DNA of 20,749 nucleotides from Pseudomonadota bacterium (GCA_023458315.1 JAEXAH010000108.1:1-20749), one strand, 5' to 3'; shown: positions 1 to 6,700, numbered from the stretch's first letter. The notes: generated from the letters alone by a model not told the origin. Numbers and translations: made by a program.

Positions 1-100
1 GGTGATGTCCTCTTTCGTGTCCAGGAGACGCGCCAACGTCTGAACACGAGTAGAATCAACACCGTGCACTCAGTCCACAAAATCTAAACCGGACAGCCGT

Positions 101-140
101 GGGCTTGACCCGGCAATCCATGGACCCCCGGGTCAAGCCC
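101..140. repeat. REP-like palindromic intergenic repeat, full copy
   Basis: Arms GGGCTTGACCCGG (101-113) and CCGGGTCAAGCCC (128-140) are perfect 13-bp inverted repeats around a 14-nt loop. The same arm recurs at 6738-6750. Elements with a GGGCTTGACCCGG core are common interspersed intergenic repeats in alphaproteobacterial genomes. It lies just beyond the 3' end of the minus-strand glycosyltransferase gene, a typical place for such elements. It could form a very stable RNA hairpin and protect the 3' end of that mRNA, but it has no T-run of its own. Confidence 0.75.
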
Positions 141-162
141 GGGGGTGACGGGAAATGAGAAC

Positions 163-178
163 GCCTTAGATTTAAGGC
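163..178 (-). terminator. Weak hairpin after the glycosyltransferase stop codon
   Basis: GCCTTA-GATT-TAAGGC forms a perfect 6-bp stem with a 4-nt loop, starting 9 nt downstream of the minus-strand TAG at 187-189. On the minus strand it is followed by GTTCTCATTT, which has only a weak U-tract. Together with the larger repeat hairpin just beyond, it may end or stabilise the transcript. This is inference. Confidence 0.35.
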
Positions 179-186
179 TGGGCGAT

Positions 187-2076
187 CTAGCGTTGCGCCA
201 GACCCAGATAGGTGGCCTCCAGGGCGGCGGCCAGGGCGGCGCCGTCGGTCAGGGCCGAGGCCGCGTAGCCGTCGCGCAGGGCGGCGCGGGTGGCGGCCAG
301 GGCCGCCGGGTCCAGGGCCAGACCGGCGGCGATGGCGGCATAGGAACCGGCGTCGGCCGCCACCCATTCCGGATGTCCGGCGGCGGTCAGCAGGCTGGCG
401 CCCAGCCGGGTCGGAGTGGTGGCCCCGGCCAGCGTGACCACCGGCACGCCTTCGCGCAGGGCGTCGGCGGTGGATTGGGTGCCGTTGCGCAGCGGGCTGT
501 CCAGCAGGATGTCCACCTGCGACAGGAAGGCGTCGGCGGTGACGGCGGTGTTGTCCTCGGCTTGCAGGTCGATGCGGGTGCTGAGGCCCCAATGGGCGAA
601 CAGTTCCAGGAAGCGTTCCGCCGCCCACGGGTCCAGGCCGCGGGCGTTGCCCAGCAGCAGGCGCGATTGCGGCACCCGGCGCAGCACCTCGGCCCACACC
701 GGCACCGCCTGGGCGGCGCCTTCCAGATCGGCCACGGCGCCGAAGGTCACGGCGCCGTCATTGCGCGCCGCCGGGCCTTCGGCCTCGGTCACGGGCAGCG
801 ACTGGCCGCGATAACGCATCCAGCCGCCGGGCACCACGATCAGCCGGGCGCTTTCCGCCAGGGTTTCGCAGGTTTCGTCGCCGATGGCGTAATCCAGCAC
901 GCCGCCCAGCGTCTCGACGCTTTCGTTCAGCCACGCCACCTGATTGCGGGCGACGCCGCGCGCCAGCATGGCGCGGCGGTTGCCGGGGGTGAAGCCGCAC
1001 AGATCCACCAGCACGTCCAACTGCAATTGCCGCAGCATGAAGGCGAAGGTGTCGTCGTCGATGTTGAAGGTTTCACGCCACGACATGCAATGGCGGCGCA
1101 GCCGCACGGTGGCCTTTTCGTCGTGGGGGTATTGCTGGAAGACGTGGACGTCGACGCGCTGCTGGTTGTGGGTGCTCAGCACTGCCTCGATCACCGGCAG
1201 CCAGTTGTCCACGGCGTCCTGGTTGATCAGGTAGCCGACCGCCGGACGGCGGTTGCCGGGGGCGGCGGGCGTGGTGCGCGGGGTGGCGGCGAAGGCGCGT
1301 TCCCAGGCGGCGGTGGCGGCCTCCAGGCTGGCCGGGGTGGCGGCCGGGTCGCGGCGGGCGGCCTGGACCACCCGGCAGGCCAGTTCGCTGGAATCCGGCT
1401 GTTCGGCGGCGGCGGCGGCCAGCAGCGCGCGGCCTTCGCCATGGGCGCCCTTGGCGATCAGCGCCTCGCCCAGATTGGCGCGGTATTCGGCGTTGCCGGG
1501 GGCCAGATGGATGGCGGCGTGCATGGCGGCGATGGCGCGCTCGACCAGCCCCTGGCGCAGCAGGGCGCGGCCCATCAGGTCGAAGGCGGCGTGGTCGTTC
1601 TTGTCCACCTCGATGGCCATGGCGGCCAGCCGGACGGTTTCGTTGTAATTGCCCAACTGGTATTCGATCGAGCCGTCGACCACGTAACGCGGCAGCGACA
1701 CCCGTTGCAGGGCGGTGTGCGGGTCGCGGTATTCCAGCGGCACCCACGTCGCCAGTTCGGGGTCGGGCTCCAGGGTCAGCGCCAGCTTGGCGAAATAGAC
1801 GGTGTCCGGCAAACGGCCCAGGATGGCGTTGATGGCAGTCAGCATCAGCACGACTTCCTGGCTGTCGGGGTGCAAGTCGTGCGCGCGTTGGTAAAGGTTC
1901 AGCGCCCGCGGCGTGTCGCCCGCCAGCATGGAGGTCATGCCCAGGAAGTACAGGGCGGTCAGGTGATCGGGGGTAGTGGCCAGCAGTTCTTCGCAGCTCT
2001 CGATGGTGGCGAGAAGGTCGCCCTTCCTCATATTGTCCTGCACGCGGGAGAGGGCGTCTTGGGTTGCGTCCTGCAT
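187..2076 (-). CDS. TPR protein with divergent OGT/SPINDLY-like glycosyltransferase domain
   Basis: Product of 629 aa. Residues about 1-265 are TPR-like helical repeats. Residues about 280-625 resemble the C-terminal catalytic domain of O-GlcNAc transferases (GT41, SPINDLY type). The match rests on VDLCGFTPGNR (357-367), a VTFG segment, WAEVLRRVPQSRLLL, DILLDSPLRNG followed by ADALREGVPVVTLAG, and RLGASLL...GHPEWVA. Family members transfer sugar from a nucleotide donor to Ser/Thr of proteins, with the TPRs binding the acceptor. Several residues known to matter in human OGT look changed: the HTT after the NG is TQS, the Lys before the WANIL segment aligns with Glu, and the HPTSH histidine is missing. 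The enzyme may therefore use another donor or be weakly active. The start at 2076 is preferred because GGAG lies 10 nt upstream. An ATG at 2148 is in frame but has no Shine-Dalgarno sequence and lies on a CtrA-type box. The divergent flaF-like gene suggests flagellin as the acceptor (inference). Confidence 0.85.
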   Translation of the reverse strand: MQDATQDALSRVQDNMRKGDLLATIESCEELLATTPDHLTALYFLGMTSMLAGDTPRALNLYQRAHDLHPDSQEVVLMLTAINAILGRLPDTVYFAKLALTLEPDPELATWVPLEYRDPHTALQRVSLPRYVVDGSIEYQLGNYNETVRLAAMAIEVDKNDHAAFDLMGRALLRQGLVERAIAAMHAAIHLAPGNAEYRANLGEALIAKGAHGEGRALLAAAAAEQPDSSELACRVVQAARRDPAATPASLEAATAAWERAFAATPRTTPAAPGNRRPAVGYLINQDAVDNWLPVIEAVLSTHNQQRVDVHVFQQYPHDEKATVRLRRHCMSWRETFNIDDDTFAFMLRQLQLDVLVDLCGFTPGNRRAMLARGVARNQVAWLNESVETLGGVLDYAIGDETCETLAESARLIVVPGGWMRYRGQSLPVTEAEGPAARNDGAVTFGAVADLEGAAQAVPVWAEVLRRVPQSRLLLGNARGLDPWAAERFLELFAHWGLSTRIDLQAEDNTAVTADAFLSQVDILLDSPLRNGTQSTADALREGVPVVTLAGATTPTRLGASLLTAAGHPEWVAADAGSYAAIAAGLALDPAALAATRAALRDGYAASALTDGAALAAALEATYLGLAQR

Positions 2077-2147
2077 GGGTGCCAAACTCCGGATGGTTGC
2101 GTTCTGATGGCGATACCGTGGGTCGCATCCGAATAGCACGGCCTTCA

Positions 2148-2162
2148 TTAATCAACGCTTAA
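2148..2162. promoter_or_regulatory. CtrA-type box, TTAA-N7-TTAA (glycosyltransferase side)
   Basis: The sequence reads TTAA TCAACGC TTAA, with half-sites at 2148-2151 and 2159-2162 and exactly 7 nt between them. The CtrA consensus in alphaproteobacteria is TTAA-N7-TTAA, often followed by C. Here the next base is G. The box lies 72 bp upstream of the preferred start of the minus-strand OGT-like gene, a normal promoter distance. In such GC-rich DNA TTAA is rare, and two correctly spaced pairs within 120 bp are unlikely by chance. Binding is not shown. Confidence 0.6.
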
Positions 2163-2253
2163 GCCGTTGTTTCCGCCACCGTGTTCGCGTTCGGCGCTTG
2201 TTGTCGGGACGGGGAACGGGCATGCTGGCCGTGGCGGGCGGCCTGGCCGTTTC

Positions 2254-2269
2254 TTAACCCGCCGTTAAC
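2254..2269 (+). promoter_or_regulatory. CtrA-type box, TTAA-N7-TTAAC (flaF side)
   Basis: TTAACCCGCCGTTAAC matches the full CtrA consensus TTAA-N7-TTAAC, with half-sites at 2254-2257 and 2265-2268. It lies 54 bp upstream of the FlaF-like start at 2324. It overlaps a perfect 14-bp palindrome, CGCCGTTAACGGCG (2260-2273), so a second dimeric regulator could also bind there. CtrA is known to activate motility genes in many alphaproteobacteria, which fits a FlaF-type gene. Confidence 0.7.
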
Positions 2270-2323
2270 GGCGTTGGGCCTTTTCTATGGGCTCGACGGA
2301 AAATGTCGGACAGGGAGGGTATG

Positions 2324-2677
2324 ATGTCTGACGCGGCTTTCGCTCAGGGTGACGTTGTCGATTTCGCGCAAAGCGCCGAGCGCCTTTCCGGGGCGGCGGT
2401 GATGCTGGACCAGGCGCGCCTCAACCGCAAGGAAGAGCCGGGCAAGCTGGCCGAGGCGCTGGAAACCAACATGTATCTGTGGGTGGCGATCAAGACCATT
2501 GTCGAGCGCACCGAAACCGATATCGCCGACGCCCTGCGCCAGAACCTGATCCGCCTGGCCAATTACGTGGCCGAGGCGACCATGAAGGGGGGCGTGGATA
2601 TCGCGGAAAGCGAGATCGACACCCTGGTCAACATCAACCTTCAGGTCTGCGAAGGGTTGCTCGAAGCCCGCAAGTGA
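2324..2677 (+). CDS. FlaF-like flagellar protein (paralogue 1)
   Basis: Helical protein of 117 aa. The pattern is like FlaF, the small cytoplasmic protein that in Caulobacter and relatives is needed for flagellin synthesis and secretion. It has LETNMYLWVAIKT (FlaF: aLdwNrrLW), then RQNLIRLANYV, then IDTLVNINLQVCEGLL (FlaF: id.Li.vNr.i..GL). It shares the IDTLVNIN block with the gene at 6234-6644, so the two are paralogues. The start at 2324 is chosen because GGAGG ends 5 nt upstream. ATGs at 2303 and 2321 are in frame but worse placed. The gene lies behind a perfect CtrA-type box. Its last 37 bp overlap the 3' end of the convergent glycosyltransferase gene. A flagellin gene itself is not in the window. 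The family match is by eye. Confidence 0.75.
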   Translation: MSDAAFAQGDVVDFAQSAERLSGAAVMLDQARLNRKEEPGKLAEALETNMYLWVAIKTIVERTETDIADALRQNLIRLANYVAEATMKGGVDIAESEIDTLVNINLQVCEGLLEARK

Positions 2678-3702
2678 ACCAGCGCCGCGGCCATGGTCGT
2701 CAGGCAGGGCCGCCAGTGACCGGCGGCCCGCTGACGGAACAGCCGTAGCGTCGGATACCACGCGGACGTGTCGCCCTGGCGCAGCCAGCGCCAGTCGGGC
2801 GTGGTCGGCAGGGCCACCCATGCCGGGCGCCCCAGCGCGCCCGCCAGATGGGCCAGTGCCGAATCCACGGTGATGGTCAGGTCCACCGCCGCGATGACGG
2901 CGGCGGCGCCATCCAGGGTTTCCACCGCCGCGCCCAGATCGGCCACCGCCAGCGGTGGCGGCAGGGATGCCGCCTGGGCGGCGGCCGGGCCGACCTGCAA
3001 CGACACGAAGCGCACCCCCGGCACCTGCAACACCGGCGCCAGCGCCGCCAGCGGCAGCGAACGGGCGGCATCGCGGGGGTGGTTGGGGCTGCCTTGCCAG
3101 CATAGCCCCACGGTGAAATCCGTTCCCAGCCGTTGCCGCATATCGGCCACCAGATCGGGCTGGGCCGACAGGCAGCGGGCGGGCGGGATGGTGTCCAGGG
3201 TGGTGCCGAACACCGCCGGCAGAGAAAAGGCATGCAAATGCAGGTCGAAGACGGGCACCGGCTCGCCCAGTTCGACGATCTCCAGATGGCAGGGCAGGGT
3301 GGCGAACAGCCGCCGGGTGCGTTCCGGCACCGCCAGGATCAGCCGCCCCACCCGTTCCGCCACCAGCGGCAGATAGCGGGCGCACATGATCAGGTCGCCC
3401 AGCCCCTGGTCCACATGCACCAGCAGGGTGCGATCCGGCGCCGCCTCGCCCCGCCAATAGGGGGCGGGCAGGGCGGTGGTGGCCTTGGCGCGGTAGAAAT
3501 CGGTGTCCAGGCGGCGCTGGAAAAGCGGCCAGGCCGCCGCGTACTCTCCCCGCGCCAGCAGGCACATGGCATAAAGATAGGACGCCAGCGGGTGGTCCGG
3601 CGCGGCGGCCAGGATCTGCCGGTACAGGTTCTCCGCGTCGTCCCAGCGGTTTTCGGTTTCCAACTGGGTGGCGTGGCGGCAGGCGTCGTCGATGGCGGTC
3701 AT
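2641..3702 (-). CDS. TPR glycosyltransferase, GT9/heptosyltransferase-like
   Basis: Product of 353 aa. About two TPR helix pairs (residues 8-65) precede a glycosyltransferase-B-like domain. Typical marks are LLVHVDQGLGDLIMCARYLP (92-111), VGLCWQGSPNHPRDAARSLPL (198-218), RFVSLQVGP (231-239), DLTITVDSALAHLAGALGRPAWV (274-296) and a C-terminal DWRW...WYPTLRLFRQ block (303-324). TPR proteins with this tail are frequent in Rhodospirillales, often near flagellar or polysaccharide genes, and are taken to glycosylate surface structures. Donor and acceptor cannot be read from the sequence. The start at 3702 is chosen because the longer frame beyond it only mirrors the divergent gene; its Shine-Dalgarno is weak. 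The stop codon lies inside the convergent flaF-like gene (37-bp tail-to-tail overlap). Confidence 0.82.
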   Translation of the reverse strand: MTAIDDACRHATQLETENRWDDAENLYRQILAAAPDHPLASYLYAMCLLARGEYAAAWPLFQRRLDTDFYRAKATTALPAPYWRGEAAPDRTLLVHVDQGLGDLIMCARYLPLVAERVGRLILAVPERTRRLFATLPCHLEIVELGEPVPVFDLHLHAFSLPAVFGTTLDTIPPARCLSAQPDLVADMRQRLGTDFTVGLCWQGSPNHPRDAARSLPLAALAPVLQVPGVRFVSLQVGPAAAQAASLPPPLAVADLGAAVETLDGAAAVIAAVDLTITVDSALAHLAGALGRPAWVALPTTPDWRWLRQGDTSAWYPTLRLFRQRAAGHWRPCLTTMAAALVHLRASSNPSQT

Positions 3703-3760
3703 GGCTCGGTGACGGTGGGGGGAGTTGCCGGTACAGTGGCACAGTGATGGTGGGGCGGCA

Positions 3761-5263
3761 ATGGATGGCGAAGAGGTGACGGTGACGGACGCGGCGGAAC
3801 AAGAGGCGATGGGGATGGCCCTGCTTGAGGCCAACGACATCACGGCGGCGTGGGAAGCGTTCAAGGTCGCCCTGACCCTCGACTTGGCCCGCCCCCAGGC
3901 GGTGTACGGTCTGTCGGAATGCCTGATGCGCCGGAAGCAGTTCGTCGAGGCCGAGAACCTGCTGCGGACCTATGCCTTCCCGCATGCGGAACTGCGCGCC
4001 CAGTTGGGGAGCGCCCTGTATGGTCAGGAGCGGTGGCAGGATGCGGAAGCGGAATACCGCGCCGCCCAGGCCGGGCAACCGCCCTCGCCCCGTGCCGGCA
4101 TCGGGTTGGGGCTGGCCCTGATGAAGCAGGATCGGACAGTCGATGCTCGCGCCGAACTGGAATGCCATCTGCGGGCATATGCCAACGACGCCCATGCCTG
4201 GATTCACCTAGCGTCCTGCTATCGCATGTTGGGCGACATGGCGGCGGCCTTTTCGGCCTATCGCCACGGACTGTCGCTGCTGCCGGAAGGCAGTGCCATG
4301 GCGGTGTCCGGCCATTGGGAACTGGCTCTGACCGCGCTGGCGCTGGGTGATTACGCCACCGGCTTCGAGGAACTGGAATGGCGCCTGGAGGCCCTGATGG
4401 GCAAGCACGTCGCCGCCATGCGAGAGGTGGCGCCGCCGTGGGAGGGGGTGGTGGCGCGCGGGCGCTCGATCCTGTTGTGGTTCGAACAGGGTTTGGGTGA
4501 CACCATCCATTTCGCCCGTTACGCCCAATTGCTGGGCAAGCTGGGCATGGAAGTCCATCTGTGGGCGCAGCCGCAACTGGCCCGGCTGTTGCGCACCATG
4601 CCCCATGTGACCGGGGTCTATGTGGGGGGCGACGTGGTGCCGCCGGTGGATTGCCAGGCGGCCTTGCTCAGTGTGCCGCATCTGCTGCGGCTGGGCGGGC
4701 GCGGGCTCAACATTCCGCGCGCCATGCCCTATCTCTTTCCCGATGCGGCCGAGGTGGAGCGCTGGCGCCAGCGCCTCGCCGCCCTGACCCCGCCGGGCGC
4801 CGGGCGCCGGGTCGGACTGGTGTGGGCGGGAAATCCCGGTTTCGGCCTCGACCATCGCCGCACCCTGGACCTGGATGCGCTGGCCCCCATCCTGGACGTG
4901 CCGGGCAACACCTTCTTCTCGTTGCAGATGGGCGATCTTCGCACTGACGCCGACCGTCTGGCCCATTGGGGAATTATCGACCTGACCGACGGCATCGCCG
5001 ATTTCGCCGACACCGCCGCCGCCATGATGGCGTTGGATCTGGTGATCTCGGTGGACACCTCGACGGTACATTGCGCCGGTGCCCTGGCACGGCCGACCTG
5101 GCTGCCGCTGTACCTGCCGCCGGACTGGCGCTGGGGGCTGACCGGCGACGAAACCATCTGGTATCCCACCATCCGGCTGTTCCGCCAGACCGTCCAGGGC
5201 CAGTGGGACGACGTCATCCGCGCCATGGCCGATGCTCTGCGTGCCCTGCCCACACCTTCTTAA
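3761..5263 (+). CDS. TPR glycosyltransferase, GT9/heptosyltransferase-like (second copy)
   Basis: Product of about 500 aa. Residues about 10-205 form five or more TPR units. Residues about 235-500 form a domain of the same type as the divergent neighbour: ILLWFEQGLGDTIHFARYAQLL (QGLGD at 243-247), VGLVWAGNPGFGLDHRRTLDL, FFSLQMG, DLVISVDTSTVHCAGALARPTWL, and DWRW...WYPTIRLFRQ near the end. The two proteins are clear paralogues in the catalytic half, and this one has a longer TPR arm. That suggests a different protein partner or acceptor. Start choice is uncertain: ATG 3761 has a GGGG stretch 5 nt upstream, while GTG codons at 3776 and 3782 are alternatives, the latter with GAAGAGG before it. 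Only 58 bp separate it from the divergent gene, so promoters must be packed back to back. Confidence 0.82.
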   Translation: MDGEEVTVTDAAEQEAMGMALLEANDITAAWEAFKVALTLDLARPQAVYGLSECLMRRKQFVEAENLLRTYAFPHAELRAQLGSALYGQERWQDAEAEYRAAQAGQPPSPRAGIGLGLALMKQDRTVDARAELECHLRAYANDAHAWIHLASCYRMLGDMAAAFSAYRHGLSLLPEGSAMAVSGHWELALTALALGDYATGFEELEWRLEALMGKHVAAMREVAPPWEGVVARGRSILLWFEQGLGDTIHFARYAQLLGKLGMEVHLWAQPQLARLLRTMPHVTGVYVGGDVVPPVDCQAALLSVPHLLRLGGRGLNIPRAMPYLFPDAAEVERWRQRLAALTPPGAGRRVGLVWAGNPGFGLDHRRTLDLDALAPILDVPGNTFFSLQMGDLRTDADRLAHWGIIDLTDGIADFADTAAAMMALDLVISVDTSTVHCAGALARPTWLPLYLPPDWRWGLTGDETIWYPTIRLFRQTVQGQWDDVIRAMADALRALPTPS

Positions 5264-5328
5264 CGATTCGACGTGTATGATGATGCGCGTCGAGGTATAG
5301 TAAGGTTGGTGTGAGCTGGAGGTGTGCC

Positions 5329-6159
5329 GTGACCGGAGTCCTGAATCTGTTTTCGGGGGCGAACATTGGCCAAACCCTCGCAGGCTTGGCGCAGACCGCC
5401 GCGCGTCCGGGGTTCGAACTGCGTTTCTCGCAGTTGCAGAACACCGTGATCAACCGCATCAACCAGAAGATCGAAGAGATCAACAACGACAGCACCGGGG
5501 TCATCAGCCCGCAGATGGTGTTGGAAAAGGCCCGCATGCAGCGGACCAGCGACATCCTGAACGGTTATCAGAACGAACTGACCAACCAGTACAACGGCGT
5601 CGCCGACATCTACAACAAGCTGATGGATCTGGATGAGGAAGATCCGGCGGCGTTCGACAAGCTGCTGGGCCAGATCAACCAGACCGCCTCGCTGTTGCAG
5701 AATGTGGACGGCACTCCGGCCAACGTCTTCTCCCTGGATGGTGTCGCCGACCTGCGCGACAACGGCGTGCTGCGCGTCACCCGCGACGGCGCCCAGGTGG
5801 CGGTGCAGAAATTCTCCGACTTCGCCGACGTGAACGAGGCCAAGGCGGCCATTTCCGACGCCCTGTCGCGGGTTTCCGCCTCGGTCAACATCATCAACAC
5901 CACCGTCGATTCGGTGGACGGGCTGCGCAATTCGGTGGACAAGCGGCTGACCGCCGTGACCCTGGAGATCGAGGCGGCCAAGACCACCGCCTCGGCGGAA
6001 AAGGCGGCCAAGATCAAGGAAATGGAGCAGGAATACGCCCGCATGCTCAACGCCCTGTCGCTGTCCTTCGAAGGCAGCCAGCAGGTGACGCAGCGTATTC
6101 AAAGCCTGTTCAGCGAACAGGAGATCCAGAAGGGCTCCGTTATGAATCTTTTTACCTGA
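5329..6159 (+). CDS. Helical Cys/Trp/His-free protein, possible secreted flagellar component
   Basis: Product of 276 aa; family not recognised. GGAGG ends 6 nt before the GTG at 5329, which fixes the start well. There is no signal peptide or membrane segment. The protein contains no Cys, Trp or His and is rich in Asn, Gln, Ser, Thr and Asp, a composition like flagellins and other axial proteins exported by the flagellar type III system. Residues 30-54 (with NRINQKIEEIN) and 168-265 (with KAAKIKEMEQEYARMLNAL) are long amphipathic helices. A less helical middle (125-165) has beta-like NGVLRVTRDGAQVAVQKF. This helix-variable-helix layout recalls axial proteins, but I see no flagellin or FlgL signature. 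Flanking FlaF paralogues and glycosyltransferases support a filament-related role. That is inference. Confidence 0.7.
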   Translation: MTGVLNLFSGANIGQTLAGLAQTAARPGFELRFSQLQNTVINRINQKIEEINNDSTGVISPQMVLEKARMQRTSDILNGYQNELTNQYNGVADIYNKLMDLDEEDPAAFDKLLGQINQTASLLQNVDGTPANVFSLDGVADLRDNGVLRVTRDGAQVAVQKFSDFADVNEAKAAISDALSRVSASVNIINTTVDSVDGLRNSVDKRLTAVTLEIEAAKTTASAEKAAKIKEMEQEYARMLNALSLSFEGSQQVTQRIQSLFSEQEIQKGSVMNLFT

Positions 6160-6199
6160 GGCGGCCACAATAGGGCCTCAGATCGCGCGGCTGCCGCGC
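6156..6199 (+). other. Two hairpins between the helical protein and flaF paralogue 2
   Basis: CTGAGGC (6156-6162) pairs with GCCTCAG (6175-6181) across the stop codon of the upstream gene. GCGCGG-CTG-CCGCGC (6185-6199) forms a tight 6-bp stem. Neither is followed by a T-run, so they are not clear terminators. They could stabilise the upstream mRNA or set different expression of the two genes. The only other content before the next start at 6234 is a loosely spaced AGGGG ribosome-binding site about 10 nt upstream of it. Confidence 0.35.
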
Positions 6200-6233
6200 C
6201 TTGGACCCAGTTACGCTCAGGGGTGTATACGTT

Positions 6234-6644
6234 ATGGCTCAGCAGTACAGCAATATCCCGGCCCCCGGCAATCCGGCCAACAGCGAGGCGTGGGCCTTGA
6301 TCGAGTCGGCGCGGCGGATGGCGGAAGCCGTCAACCATGAACTGGCCCCGGCCGCCATGCGTGACGCCCTGCGCCTGAACTGGCGTCTGTGGACCATCTT
6401 CCAGGCCGATCTGTCGCTGGACGAAAACCGCCTGCCCGAGCAGATTCGCGTCAACATGCTGACCCTGTGCCAGTTCATCGACCGCTTCACCGTCGAGGCG
6501 CTGGCCAATCCGCAAAAGCACCACATCGACACCCTGGTCAACATCAACCGCAACATCGCCTCGGGCCTGCTGGCCGGCATGCAGGCCGAACCTCCGGCCG
6601 AAGCCGCGGCGGAAGAGGCGGCGGGGGTGTCCTCGGTCGCCTGA
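6234..6644 (+). CDS. FlaF-like flagellar protein (paralogue 2)
   Basis: Product of 136 aa. The FlaF pattern is clearer than in the first copy: ALRLNWRLWTIFQADL (FlaF: aLdwNrrLW..f..D), then LPEQIRVNMLTLCQFIDRFT, then HIDTLVNINRNIASGLLAGM. An Ala/Glu-rich, low-complexity tail of about 20 residues follows. FlaF proteins act in the cytoplasm and help flagellin production and secretion. The gene follows the helical protein by 74 bp on the same strand and is followed by a strong terminator, so the two are probably one operon. The start at 6234 has an AGGGG about 10 nt upstream. A paralogue that acts as a dedicated export partner of its upstream neighbour is a reasonable hypothesis. Confidence 0.8.
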   Translation: MAQQYSNIPAPGNPANSEAWALIESARRMAEAVNHELAPAAMRDALRLNWRLWTIFQADLSLDENRLPEQIRVNMLTLCQFIDRFTVEALANPQKHHIDTLVNINRNIASGLLAGMQAEPPAEAAAEEAAGVSSVA

Positions 6645-6665
6645 CCCTGGCGGTCACGACAACAC

Positions 6666-6700
6666 AAGGCGGGCGGAGCAATCCGGCCCGCCTTTTTTTT
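6666..6700 (+). terminator. Strong rho-independent terminator
   Basis: GGCGGGC (6668-6674) pairs with GCCCGCC (6686-6692) around an 11-nt loop and is followed by eight T (6693-6700). Two A before the stem can pair with the first T's. It ends the transcript of the helical protein and FlaF paralogue 2 operon. Confidence 0.93.

Larger units (their letters stand above)
1..186. other. Window edge and intergenic stretch, no assignable gene
   Basis: No gene can be assigned here with confidence. Plus frame 1 is open from the window edge to a TAA at 85-87 (28 codons, ending HSVHKI). On the minus strand a GTG at 67-69 opens a frame that runs off the edge (HGVDSTRVQTLARLL...). Either could be the tip of a real neighbouring gene. 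Neither shows clear codon bias or a good ribosome-binding site, so I call neither. From about 100 to 180 the stretch holds a palindromic repeat and a small hairpin, described separately. Confidence 0.3.

Noticed and set aside
1..87. Partial reading frames at the left edge, plus (to TAA at 85-87) and minus (from GTG at 67-69)
   Set aside because: Both are short, without decisive codon bias or ribosome-binding site. One may be real but the window does not decide which.
145..2136. Long plus-strand open frame (663 codons) opposite the OGT-like gene
   Set aside because: Its product is a low-complexity Gly/Gln/His/Arg sequence, typical of the antisense frame of GC-rich genes, and the minus-strand protein has clear TPR and GT41 motifs.
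2077..2148. N-terminal extension of the OGT-like protein to an ATG at 2148
   Set aside because: There is no ribosome-binding site, the extension (KAVLFGCDPRYRHQNATIR) is unlike the TPR region, and the start lies on a CtrA-type box. ATG 2076 has GGAG upstream.
3703..3760. Possible sigma-54 promoter (TGGCAC) between the divergent glycosyltransferases
   Set aside because: TGGCAC is present, but the -12 element is TGGT instead of TTGC at the required spacing, and the invariant GC is absent.
5260..5264. Single TTAAC as a third CtrA site before the helical protein gene
   Set aside because: No second TTAA lies at 7-nt spacing. A lone half-site overlapping the previous stop codon is not evidence.
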